Positions 17,179-25,073 of a stretch of DNA of 64,000 nucleotides are shown in pieces. The stretch is taken from assembly GCF_014646355.1 (NCBI RefSeq), contig NZ_BMNH01000011.1, forward strand, positions 1-64,000, in the 5' to 3' direction. A program made the position numbers and the translations under genes. This DNA comes from Nonomuraea cavernae. GTDB taxonomy: Bacteria; Actinomycetota; Actinomycetes; Streptosporangiales; Streptosporangiaceae. Below the pieces are notes generated by a model that did no database searches, was not told the origin of the DNA, and was given only the letters and a program-made list of their open reading frames with translations. The stretch's first letter is position 1. Every line of letters begins with the position of its first letter.

Positions 17179-17200
17179 CGCAGCACCGTACCATTTTTTG

Positions 17201-17228
17201 ATTTTCTAGAAATTAGAAATCAGAAAAT
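17201..17228. promoter_or_regulatory. AT-rich inverted and heptameric direct repeats before the coiled-coil gene
   Basis: ATTTTCT (17201-17207) and AGAAAAT (17222-17228) are perfect inverted arms. Between them lie TAGAAAT, TAGAAAT in tandem, continuing as CAGAAAA, and a TTTCTAGAAA palindrome at 17203-17212. The AT content is striking in this genome. It starts 23 bp upstream of the GTG at 17178; likely autoregulatory or a partition/iteron-like site. Confidence 0.55.
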
Positions 17229-17383
17229 GAGATCTGTTGCGTCAACAGAGATCCGGCCAACTTGCGAGAAGGCAGAATTCCCACAAGTAACAGAGGCGCT
17301 CCGCCTGTCCCAGTCCTGTGGCTTCGTGAAGTGTGACGCGCAGGCTGAATGGAGCAATCGTCAATACCTGTGGATCGAGATCT

Positions 17384-18435
17384 TTAGGCGGCGACCGTGG
17401 TCTCCTCGGTAGCCGGTGTCTCTTCGGGGCGTTCGACGAGTTTGCCGCCGAGGAACGTGGCGCCGGCGCGGACCAGGGCGACGAGGTGGGGTGGTTGACC
17501 GCTCGCCAGCGGGCCTGAGCCGACTCCATCAGCTTGAAGGCCATCGCGAGGCCGGCGGCGCGTGAGCCCGGTCCTTTGGTGACCTTGGTGCGGTGCCGTA
17601 CGGTGGCGAAGGTCGACTCGATGGGGTTGGTCGTGCGCAGGTGCACCCAGTGCTCGGCGGGATAGTCGTAGAAGGCGAGCAGTTCGTCGAGGTCGTCGGC
17701 CACCTTGGCGACCGCCTTGGGATATTTGGCGCTGTAGGCGGCCTCGAACTCCTTCACCGCGGCCTGGGCGTGGTCCTTGTCCTCGGCGTTCCAGATCTCG
17801 GCCAGACACCTCTTCGCGGCCGGGTGCGCCGACTTCGGTAGCGCGCTCAACACGTTTGCGATCTTGTGAAACCAGCACCTCTGCTCTTTAACCTGGGGAA
17901 ACACCTCCCGCAGCGCCGACCAGAAGCCGAGCGCGCCATCCCCGATCGCCAGCACCGGCGCCCCCATCCCGCGCCACTTGCAATCACGCAGCAGATCGGC
18001 CCACGACTCGGCCGACTCGCGATAGCCGTCCGTCAGCGCGACGAGTTCCTTGCGGCCGTCCGCGCGCACGCCGATCATCACCAGCAGGCACAGCTTGTGC
18101 TCCTCCAGCCGGATGTTGACGTGGATGCCGTCCACCCACAGATAGACGTAGTCCACCCCGGACAGGTCCCGCGCGGCGAACGCGCGCTGCTCGCCCTTCC
18201 AGGTCTCGGTCAGCCTCGTGACGACCGAGGCCGACAGCCCGGCGGTGGAGCCGAGGAACTGCCCCAGCGCGGGCACGAAATCCCCGGAAGACAGGCCATG
18301 CAGATACAGCAGCGGCAACACCTCACCGACGCTGGGAGTCTTACGCGCCCAGGCCGGCAGGATGGATGAGGAGAACCGCCGCCGCTCGCCGGTGGCCTCG
18401 TCGACGCGCTTGTCGTTGACCCGCGGCGCGACCAC
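17384..18435 (-). pseudogene. IS256-family (Mutator) transposase, truncated and frameshifted
   Basis: DDE residues are readable: Asp in LWVDGIHVN, Asp in AIGDGALGFW, Glu in TTNPIESTFATVRHR. The CxxH-like region QRCWFHKIANVLSALPKSAH is present. The frame begins at APRVNDKRVDEATGERRR, so about 100 N-terminal residues are missing. After QARWRAVN it shifts; the true C-terminus (HLVALVRAGATFLGGKLVE... to the TAA at 17384) is in the next frame. Inactive unless the shift is a sequencing error. Confidence 0.85.
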
Positions 18436-18472
18436 CTCGATCGCGCCGGCCGAGGTCTACGGTAAGCGGCAC

Positions 18473-18550
18473 GGGTGTGCCTTCCCGACCGACGTTGGCG
18501 CGTCGGCCTTATCTCGAAACCTCTAACGGATGATCCGGGAAGGTACACCC
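18473..18550. repeat. 78-bp sequence bounded by 15-bp inverted repeats
   Basis: GGGTGTGCCTTCCCG at 18473-18487 and CGGGAAGGTACACCC at 18536-18550 pair at 14 of 15 positions. A second stem (CCGACG / CGTCGG) lies inside. It sits within the right end of the IS256-like element, where the transposase N-terminus should be. It could be a small non-autonomous element or a strong stem-loop. Confidence 0.55.
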
Positions 18551-18631
18551 CTCCCGGCAGATCCACAGGTTTCGATCATTGCTCCGCGGTGGGCCCGCCT
18601 CAGGAGGACTGCGTCCGGCCCGGCGGCTCGC

Positions 18632-18972
18632 TCAAGGAGCTCGGCCGTCCATGAGCGCCAGGTAGCCGTCCTCCAGCGTGGGTTCGGCCGGCCGGGCCCA
18701 TGGGTCCGGCGGCGCAGCCGACACCTGCGCAGCACCCTGTCGCGCGATGGCCGGTCGGCCAGCATGCAGCCGTACACGATGGGCAGCAAGGTGACGATGA
18801 TCTGCGCCGCGACGCCCATCGCCTCCTTGGGCACCGACACCTCGTACACTCCCAGGTCCAGCGACCAGTAGTCCAGCACAGCGACCATCATGGCCAGGAC
18901 CAGGCCGTAGACGATCCACAGCAACGGGCGGCGGACCTGCATCGCAAACTCGTAACGCAGGCTGGCGATCAT
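18632..18972 (-). pseudogene. ABC permease fragment joined to ABC ATPase C-terminus by deletion
   Basis: The gene starts at ATG 18972 (overlapping the previous stop) with a membrane protein: ASLRYEFAMQVRRPLLWIVY, a first TM, then MGVAAQIIVTLLPIVYGCML. Near 18730 the permease reading ends. A different frame reads DPWARPAEPTLEDGYLALMD and stops at 18632. That is the typical tail of an ABC ATPase. So most of the ATPase and the end of the permease have been removed, just beside the IS element. The transporter is probably dead. Confidence 0.65.
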
Positions 18973-19658
18973 TCGGGCTCTCCTCGCAGCACGCGCTCGG
19001 TGTTCCCGAGCAGCAGCCAGCCCCCGAAGGCCAGGGGGACGGCGGTGGCCAGCAGGAACAGGCGATTGACCGGCCAGTCGTTGCTCCCATATGACGTGGT
19101 CGCGAAGAGGTGCAGGAGCCGGTATGCCGGGTTGTCCGCCAGCGCGCCGCTGAAGAGCTGCTCCCCGGTCCACACGAACGCCACCAGCGACGTGGCCGCC
19201 GCGGTGCTGCGCAGCGCCGCCGCTGCGAAGAACCCGAGCGCCGCCAGCCACAGTGCGGGCGCCAGCCACACCAATTGCCCGGCCGCACCGCCGTACGCGA
19301 ACGTCCACCAGCCGCTCGCCATTAGCGCGGCGCAGACCACCACCGCGCACGCGGCCGTGCAGCCCAGCGTCACGGCCAGGCGGCGCAGCAGCGCGGGGCG
19401 ATAGCCGTGCGGGATGGCCAGCCGCAGCTCGGCCACCGGATCGCGGCCGGGCAGCGTGGCCGCGGCCACCCCCGCCAGCAGCGGCACGCCCATCTCCAGC
19501 GCGCCCATCAGCATCCAGCGGGTGTTCTCCTCACGCGAGCCGAGCCGGGCGCCGAAAGTGGCGAGAAGCAGAATGAGAACGGCCAGCACGGGAGGTCCCA
19601 GCAGGGCGGGCAACCCCGCCCGCCGGGCCTCGTGCCGCCAGAGATCGACAGGTTTCAC
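18969..19658 (-). CDS. polytopic membrane protein, ABC-2 permease-like, 229 aa
   Basis: About six hydrophobic segments (LPALLGPPVLAVLILLLATF; LLAGVAAATLPG; TLGCTAACAVVVCAALMASG; LVWLAPALWLAALGFFAAAA; RLFLLATAVPLAFGGWLLLG). Start ATG 19658. It is in a row with another membrane protein and a broken permease/ATPase, so it was a subunit of an ABC exporter that now lacks its ATPase. Confidence 0.65.
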   Translation of the reverse strand: MKPVDLWRHEARRAGLPALLGPPVLAVLILLLATFGARLGSREENTRWMLMGALEMGVPLLAGVAAATLPGRDPVAELRLAIPHGYRPALLRRLAVTLGCTAACAVVVCAALMASGWWTFAYGGAAGQLVWLAPALWLAALGFFAAAALRSTAAATSLVAFVWTGEQLFSGALADNPAYRLLHLFATTSYGSNDWPVNRLFLLATAVPLAFGGWLLLGNTERVLRGEPE

Positions 19659-19660
19659 GA

Positions 19661-20311
19661 TCAGTGAGTAGCGCCGGCCCGCCGCAGGAGTTCAACACGG
19701 CCCGCGAGCGCGACGGCCGTCCCCGCCAGCGCCACGGCTAGCGCGATCGTCCACGGCCCGCTCTGCCAGAGCACCCGATAGCCATCGGGAACCGGCGCGT
19801 CGGTCACCTCCGCCAGCGCCGGCACGCACCACGCCGCCAGCGCCACCCCGATCGCCCCGCCCGGACGCCAGCACACCGACAGCAGCAAGGCCACCGCCGC
19901 CAGCAGCGCCATCGGCCCCAGCCAAGCCGTGACCAGCCCGGCCACGCCCCCAGGAGACCCGCCGGCCACCGCCAGCACCCCGGAGACCAGCAGCGCCAGC
20001 ACCAGGTCGTACCCGAACACCAGCGTCACCCGCGCGAGCAGCACCACCCGCGGCGACGTCGGCGTGACGGCCACCACCTCGAACGCCCGATCCCGTTCCG
20101 GCCCGTAGAGCCCCGCCACACCCGTCCCGGCAACCAGCGGCACGCTCAGCCCGAGCACCACCTCCGGCACCACCACCCGCATCGCGGCGAACCCCGCGCA
20201 CACAGCCATCACGAGGAATGACGCCGCCCACACCCCGGGGTGCAACAGCCGCGCTTCCATCACCAGCAGCTGCCACGCCCGCCGCGGCGCCGGTACGGCG
20301 TGCGCCCGCAC
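19661..20311 (-). CDS. polytopic membrane protein, ABC-2 permease-like, 216 aa
   Basis: Six likely TM segments (WAASFLVMAVCAGFAAMRVV; VPLVAGTGVAGLYG; LVFGYDLVLALLVSGVLAVA; LGPMALLAAVALLLSVCW; PWTIALAVALAGTAVALAG). GTG start at 20311; only two bases from the next membrane gene. The PERDRAFEVVAVTPTSPRVV loop is typical of ABC-2 permeases. Downstream of the frameshifted ECF sigma gene, perhaps in its regulon. Confidence 0.6.
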   Translation of the reverse strand: MRAHAVPAPRRAWQLLVMEARLLHPGVWAASFLVMAVCAGFAAMRVVVPEVVLGLSVPLVAGTGVAGLYGPERDRAFEVVAVTPTSPRVVLLARVTLVFGYDLVLALLVSGVLAVAGGSPGGVAGLVTAWLGPMALLAAVALLLSVCWRPGGAIGVALAAWCVPALAEVTDAPVPDGYRVLWQSGPWTIALAVALAGTAVALAGRVELLRRAGATH

Positions 20312-20392
20312 GTCACCGAGCCCCCCTCCAGCGCCGACGCGGCCAGCACCGCTGGAATCATCCGCTCCGCCGGCGGCGCGCCCCTCTCTGCC

Positions 20393-20918
20393 TCACTGTC
20401 CATTCAGGCACTCCCTGAGTTTCGGCCGGGCCAGGTGCAGCCGGCTCTTCACCGTGCCGACGGGGATTCGCAGCACCTCGGCGTGTCCTGATGCGCCAGA
20501 TCCACCACGAAATGAAGCACGGCCACCTCCCGCTGCGCCGGCGGCAGCCCAGCCAGCACCGCGTGCAGCCAGTCGCCGCCGACCGCCAGTTCTTCCGGCC
20601 CTGGCAGCGCGTCACGCTGCTCGCACAGCTCCGCGGCCGCCGGGGCGTCGCCAGCCGCAACCGGTTGTGCGCCTGCCTGCGCGCTACCCCGAACAGCCAC
20701 GTGCTCGCGCTCGACCGGCGCTGGAACGTCCCCGCCGACCGCCACACGGCCAGCATCGTGTCCTGCAGGATCTCCTCGGCCGTCCCTCTGTCCCCGGCCA
20801 GCCGGAACAGGAAGGCGAACAGCGGCTCGCCGTATCGCTCGTACAGCTCAGCCAGCGCGGCCGTGTCGCCGTCGGCCACCCTGGCCAGGACGCACGCGTC
20901 CGCATCGGTCCTCTTCAT
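20393..20918 (-). pseudogene. ECF RNA polymerase sigma factor with two frameshifts
   Basis: Start ATG 20918 (MKRTDADACVLARVADGDTA). Region 2 is readable (ALAELYERYGEPLFAFLFRL; RGTAEEILQDTMLAVWRSAG). After NRLRLATP the frame shifts; region 4 continues in a second frame (WLHAVLAGLPPAQREVAVLH, FVVDLAHQD). A third frame gives EVLRIPVGTVKSRLHLARPK and stops at 20393. The total of 526 bases is not a multiple of three. Either decay or sequencing errors; each segment alone is well conserved, so errors are possible. Confidence 0.8.
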
Positions 20919-21082
20919 CGGCAGGTGAGTAGCATCGCCGGCCCATTCAGGTTCACTCCGGGCGGCACCCTCCGGCGCACTCCAGTAAGTAGCATGCCAA
21001 GGCGGGTTGTTTATCACACGGATGGCCTCCGCCAGTGCTACCGGGGAGGCCATCTTCATGCGTTCGGAGGATCTGTGCTGAA

Positions 21083-21556
21083 TCAGCAGACGTAGGTCTG
21101 AACCATCCATCCCGAAACGCTCTGTCCGGTCGGCGGGACGTACCACGTTCCGGCGCCGACTGAGGCAGAGCGTACCCAGGCAGACCCGTCCCAGTACCAG
21201 GTGTGGGCACAGCGCTCACTGCCGATGTAGAAGGCCTCGGCTTGCTGCCAGCCGAATGCGACGTTCGTGCGCCAGCCGCGTGGCAGCACCGCGTCGAACC
21301 CCCGAGGGTCATCGTAGTCCCCGTCGAGCCAACGAATCGCTCCGAGGCCGCCGTTGCTGGCGCTCGTATTGTGGATGTAGCTGACCAGCGCTGCGGCGGT
21401 TGCCCGGGAATCGGTTTCTGGTGACGAAACCATGTTGTCCTCTCCTGGCGTCACTAACCGCGGAGCGGGACTCGGCGCGGCGCTCACAGGAGAGCCCAGT
21501 GAAATCACGGCGAGTAATGGCAGGGCCAATACCGCCAATCTTCTGAGGTACTTCAT
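21083..21556 (-). CDS. small secreted protein, 157 aa
   Basis: Start ATG 21556 after GAGAAGGGG. Sec signal peptide MKYLRRLAVLALPLLAVISL ending at SAAP. Mature part is rich in Trp and Gly (WLDGDYDDPRGFDAVLPRGW, HTWYWDGSAWVRS) with two Cys (ERCAH and the C-terminal QTYVC) that may form a disulfide. I do not recognise a family; a wall- or ligand-binding role is possible. Confidence 0.65.
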   Translation of the reverse strand: MKYLRRLAVLALPLLAVISLGSPVSAAPSPAPRLVTPGEDNMVSSPETDSRATAAALVSYIHNTSASNGGLGAIRWLDGDYDDPRGFDAVLPRGWRTNVAFGWQQAEAFYIGSERCAHTWYWDGSAWVRSASVGAGTWYVPPTGQSVSGWMVQTYVC

Positions 21557-21711
21557 TACGCCCCTTCTCGTTGAGTCGAACACGAGCGACAGGCCGACAT
21601 CGATGGTGCCGCTTGCGTGTCGGCGAACGTTCTCTCGCTTCGGCGAGGTCTTCACTTCATGAGGATGCAAGCCGTGCCCGGGCCATGTCTTTAGCCCGAG
21701 CGCCCACCTGT

Positions 21712-21865
21712 TTAGTCAGCGCGCTCGATCGTGGACTGCTGAAGGAACTGGTGCGGCGACAGACCATAGAGGCCGCGGAATGCCTGGCTGAAATGCTCGG
21801 GCCTGGTGAAGCCCCACCGGGCGGCGATCACGCTGATCGAGCAGGTGGCCAGCCGAGGGGCGGCC
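21712..21865 (-). pseudogene. 3' scar of an AraC-family regulator
   Basis: Encodes DLAAPRLATCSISVIAARWG, HFSQAFRGLYGLSPHQFLQQ and a stop at 21712: the last HTH of an AraC regulator, closely like the intact one at 27571-28551 (IAAIAARWGF, HFSQAFRSVYGLSPRQF). It meets a Tn3 transposase scar tail to tail. Confidence 0.75.
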
Positions 21866-21987
21866 AGGTCACCGACGCCGACCGGCGCGGGCTCACGCCG
21901 CTGTTCCACACCAACATGACCCCCTACGGTGAGATCCGGCTGCGCATCGACCGGCGCCTGGACCTCACCGACCTGCCGACTGCGTAA
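21857..21987 (+). pseudogene. C-terminal scar of a Tn3-family transposase
   Basis: TDADRRGLTPLFHTNMTPYG followed by EIRLRIDRRLDLTDLPTA and a stop. Same C-terminus as the scar at 11830-12039 but a different lineage (FHTNMTPYG against FWQHVQPYG). It overlaps the end of the AraC scar on the other strand. Confidence 0.7.
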
Positions 21988-22055
21988 CGCCGGACGCTCG
22001 CCCGTTCCGGCGGCAGCGCGGCTGGACCATCCCGGCGCTCGATGTCGGCGATACT

Positions 22056-22901
22056 GTGGGCGTGGAGTACGTGTCCAGAGTGCCGCGACCGCCGCTGGAC
22101 AGGCTGATCGACGACCTTTACTACCTGGAGGGTGCGACGCCGTACGCCCGGCTGACGCTGCCGCCGATGCCGTCGGCGTTGCTCATCGTCAACCTCGGGG
22201 CGCCGTTCCGCATCCGCGCCGGCACCGACATCGAAACGGCCCAGTACGCCGACGGCTGCGTGGTCACCATGCCCACCCGCGCGTTGGAGTTCGGCTACCC
22301 ACTCCGGACCCGGTCCGTCGGTGTGCACGTCAAGCCCTGGGGGCTGGCGCCGTTCCTGCCGATGCCCGCGGCCGAGCTGTGTGACCGGCCGGTGACGGTA
22401 GAGCAGGTTTGGGGCCGGCCCGCCATTGCTGAGCTGCGAGACCGGCTGGCCACGGCGGACGGACCGCACGAGATGCTGACGCTGCTCGAGGAGGAGTTGA
22501 TGCGACGGCTGTGCGAGACCGCCGGCCTGGGGCTGGTCCGCCATACGAGCAGCGTCATCGCGGCGACCAGCGGGGCGGTGGCGATCGGCGACCTGAGCGT
22601 GGCAGCCGGTGTCAGCAGCACTCATCTGGCACAGCGGTTCAAGAAGCTCATCGGCGTCACGCCGAAGCGGCTGGCCCGCACCTACCGTTTCGCCGCCACC
22701 GTGTTCGCGATCAACCCCGCCGGACCGATCGACTGGGGCGACCTCGCCGGTGGCGCAGGCTACTTCGACCAAGCCCACTTCGGCCACGAGTTCCGGGCGT
22801 TCACCGGGCTCACGCCGACCCGGTACGTCGAAGTCCGGCGGCGGTTCCTGCGCGAACATCCCGGCCACGCGCTGGACGGCTGGCCGCTGCCGGCCGATTG
22901 A
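22056..22901 (+). CDS. AraC-family transcriptional regulator, 281 aa
   Basis: N-terminal cupin-like effector domain (PSALLIVNLGAPFRIRAGTD), C-terminal AraC double HTH: AIGDLSVAAGVSSTHLAQRF and DLAGGAGYFDQAHFGHEFRA followed by FTGLTPTRYVEVRRRF. Start GTG at 22056 (a second GTG at 22062 is possible). It precedes the RibD-like reductase gene on the same strand by 66 bp and probably regulates it. Confidence 0.85.
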   Translation: MGVEYVSRVPRPPLDRLIDDLYYLEGATPYARLTLPPMPSALLIVNLGAPFRIRAGTDIETAQYADGCVVTMPTRALEFGYPLRTRSVGVHVKPWGLAPFLPMPAAELCDRPVTVEQVWGRPAIAELRDRLATADGPHEMLTLLEEELMRRLCETAGLGLVRHTSSVIAATSGAVAIGDLSVAAGVSSTHLAQRFKKLIGVTPKRLARTYRFAATVFAINPAGPIDWGDLAGGAGYFDQAHFGHEFRAFTGLTPTRYVEVRRRFLREHPGHALDGWPLPAD

Positions 22902-22967
22902 TTTCTTACAAGAGCGACAGCTCACGAAACGCTAATTTGGGGGCACCCCAAAGCAGAGGAGAGCCCC

Positions 22968-23549
22968 GTGGGCAAGGTGGTCATGTACAGCTCGGTGTCG
23001 GTGGACGGCTTCGTCGCGGACGAGAATGACCAGCCTGGACCGCTGTTCGACTGGTTGTCCAGCGGTGACGTCCCGTTGGACGAGAGCGGCGAGCTGAAGG
23101 TGTCGCAGACGTCCTACGACTACACCCGGACGTACTGGGACCAGATCGGAGTCACGATCGTCGGCCGCCACGTCTTCGACCTGACGGACGGCTGGGGCGG
23201 GAAGCCGCCGAGCGGCATCGACCACGTGGTCGTCGTGTCGCACCGGCCGATGCCCGAGGGCTGGGCCCCCGAGGCGCCGTTTCACTTCGTCGACGGCGTC
23301 GAGGCAGCCGTGGCCAAGGCGCAGGAGCTTGCGGGTGACCGCATGGTCGAGGTCGCCGCTGGCGACGTCGGTGGCCAGGTGCTTGCCGCGGGCCTGATCG
23401 ACGAGGTGCGCATGGATGTCGTACCCGTCGTGTTCGGGTCCGGCAAGCGCTACTTCGGGTCGGTCCACGCGCAGCACCTGTTGGACGATCCTGACGTGGT
23501 GATTCAAGGCAACCGGGTGCTTCACCTGCGCTATCGGGTGCGCCGTTGA
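22968..23549 (+). CDS. dihydrofolate-reductase-like (RibD C-terminal domain) protein, 193 aa
   Basis: RibD_C/DHFR-like fold: KVVMYSSVSVDGFVADENDQ, VTIVGRHVFDLTDGWGG, EVAAGDVGGQVLAAGLIDEV, VPVVFGSGKRYFG. Start GTG 22968 after GCAGAGGAGAG. Second such reductase in the window (first at 7741); this one has the classic SVDGFVA motif. Likely NADPH-dependent, substrate unknown, and paired with the AraC regulator. Confidence 0.9.
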   Translation: MGKVVMYSSVSVDGFVADENDQPGPLFDWLSSGDVPLDESGELKVSQTSYDYTRTYWDQIGVTIVGRHVFDLTDGWGGKPPSGIDHVVVVSHRPMPEGWAPEAPFHFVDGVEAAVAKAQELAGDRMVEVAAGDVGGQVLAAGLIDEVRMDVVPVVFGSGKRYFGSVHAQHLLDDPDVVIQGNRVLHLRYRVRR

Positions 23550-23704
23550 CCGATCTGAGCGGGTACGCGAAGAAGTCCACTGCGAACGGTGACACAAGCT
23601 CGGACCTCCGGCTGCGTTTGCGCATCGCTGCTACCTGCGCGCTGTCGAACGCCGCCCCCTCGTCCGCGACCGCGCCATCGGCCGGCTCCTGTTCTCCTCC
23701 GGCG

Positions 23705-23852
23705 TCCGGATCGCCGGCGTTCAAGCTGATCGAGTCGGGCCCGGGCCCGCTGGCGCGCGGTCAATGCGCCACATCTGGTCGCGCTCGTCCGCGCCGGGGC
23801 TGTCTTCACCGGCGGCAGGCTCGTCGAGCGACCCGAAGGAGTTGCCGCGTGA
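23705..23852 (+). pseudogene. C-terminal scar of an IS256-family transposase
   Basis: AFKLIES in one frame, then ARWRAVNAPHLVALVRAGAV and FTGGRLVERPEGVAA with a stop at 23850-23852 in another. This is the same C-terminus as the transposase at 17384-18435. The body of the gene is gone. Confidence 0.75.
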
Positions 23853-24320
23853 CCGGCCGAAGCACCGCCATGCAGCCGACCGACGACGAGCATCAGCGGT
23901 TCGCTCGCTATCTGCAGGAACTGGCGGATGCCGGCTCGCAGGACGAGGTTGACCTGGTGGCCCGGGTCCTGCGTGATCCGGATACGGTGATGGCCCAGTC
24001 GGCGATGGTCCGTCACCTGGACCGGCGAGCAGCGCAGCTTCCGGCCGACGCGAGTTTCCGACTGGATCGAGGCCATGGTCACCGTGACCGCGGAGTGGGA
24101 GTTCCTCGCTCACCGCCTGCGCGAATGGATGGTGTTGAGGTCGATCGCCGTCAATGATCCGTGGGGACCGGAGGATTTCCTGGCTTCCTCCGATTGGTGT
24201 CAACGCACGGCCGCGCAGGTGCTGACATCATCGGCTGCACTGCGCCTACTCGCCGACAGGGGAAGAACACGACGTGTTCGCGCTGCCGCCGGTCTTCGAC
24301 TGGCTCAGCAACGCCGGTAG
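23849..24320 (+). pseudogene. accessory ORF of an IS256-type element, frameshifted
   Basis: GTG at 23849 overlaps the transposase stop (GTGA). First frame: QRFARYLQELADAGSQDEVD, VARVLRDPDTVMAQSAMVRH. After about 24050 it continues in the next frame: DWIEAMVTVTAEWEFLAHRL, DPWGPEDFLASSDWCQRTAA. It stops at 24320, just before the IS end at 24333. Together ~155 residues, helical, no motif I recognise. Its place between transposase and terminal repeat marks it as a passenger gene of the insertion sequence. Confidence 0.6.
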
Positions 24321-24332
24321 CCAAGTTCCTTC

Positions 24333-24357
24333 GATCCACAGGTCTTGACGATTGCTC
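24333..24357 (+). repeat. orphan IS256-type terminal repeat
   Basis: GATCCACAGGTCTTGACGAT...GCTC matches the inverted complement of the left end of the element at 17351-17376 with one mismatch in 25 bases. It is the right end of the remnant element holding the transposase scar and accessory ORF; no left end is seen. Confidence 0.8.
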
Positions 24358-24621
24358 GCTCCAAGGGTTCGCACCGCTCGCGGTTGGCACCCGACATCGC
24401 GCGTCACTGCACCCGAAGTCGCAGGTGAGAGCCGGCCATGAACTCCCCGCGGCCCGTTTCTGGCGTACAGAGCGCCGAAAAACCGGTCGGAGGTGAATGA
24501 TCTTCGTGTCTACCTGGTTCATCGGCAGTGCTCCGGCCTTCAGGCTGGGGGTGAAGCCGACCGTCCCGCGTAGCGGGGCAGGAATAGCCGATTCGCCGCC
24601 AGGCGAACCGGCGTCCCCTGC

Positions 24622-25050
24622 TCAGACGGGCCGGCTCTGCTGCTCGATGTACTGACGCAGGACCGAGATCGGGGCGCCGCCGACACTCCCGGCGAAGTAG
24701 GAGCCCGACCAGAAGTGACCGCCCCACAGATACTTCCGTACGTGTGTGTCGTATTCCTGGCGCAGGTACCGGGCCGAGACGCCCTTGAGCGAGTTGACCA
24801 GTTTGGACAGAGCGACCTTGGGCGGGTAGTGGACCAGCAGATGCACATGGTCGTGTTCCCCGTTGAACTCGCGGAGTTCGACCTCGAAGTCCGCACAGAC
24901 ATTGCGCATGATCTCCTCGCACCGGGCGAGCATCACGTCGGTGAACACACCCCGCCGGTACTTGGTGACGAACACCAAATGGGCATGGAGGTTGTGGACG
25001 ACATGTCGTCCCGTCCGCACATCCGGGTTCGGTTCCCACCTCGGTGACAT
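24622..25050 (-). CDS. tnpA: IS200/IS605 Y1 transposase TnpA, 142 aa
   Basis: HUH/Y1 single-strand transposase: HNLHAHLVFVTKYRRGVFTD, the HUH motif in EHDHVHLLVHYPP, and the nucleophile Tyr in VLRQYIEQQ. LWGGHFWSGSYFAGSVGGAP is the usual middle stretch. Start ATG 25050 is chosen to match the family N-terminus. Length is normal and all catalytic residues are present, so it may be active. Confidence 0.9.
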   Translation of the reverse strand: MSPRWEPNPDVRTGRHVVHNLHAHLVFVTKYRRGVFTDVMLARCEEIMRNVCADFEVELREFNGEHDHVHLLVHYPPKVALSKLVNSLKGVSARYLRQEYDTHVRKYLWGGHFWSGSYFAGSVGGAPISVLRQYIEQQSRPV

Positions 25051-25073
25051 AAACCAAATGATACGATCAGAGA

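Larger units (their letters stand above)
17351..18585 (-). mobile_element. decayed IS256-family insertion sequence with both terminal repeats
   Basis: Left end 17351-17376 (GGAGCAATCGTCAATACCTG...GGATC) and right end 18560-18585 (GATCCACAGGTTTCGATCAT...CTCC) are inverted copies matching at about 21 of 26 positions. They enclose a Mutator/IS256 transposase on the minus strand. The element is 1235 bp; the 5' part of the transposase gene is missing and a frameshift lies near its 3' end. Confidence 0.75.

Noticed and set aside
17384..18435. IS256 transposase as an active enzyme
   Set aside because: About 100 N-terminal residues are missing and the C-terminus is in another frame.
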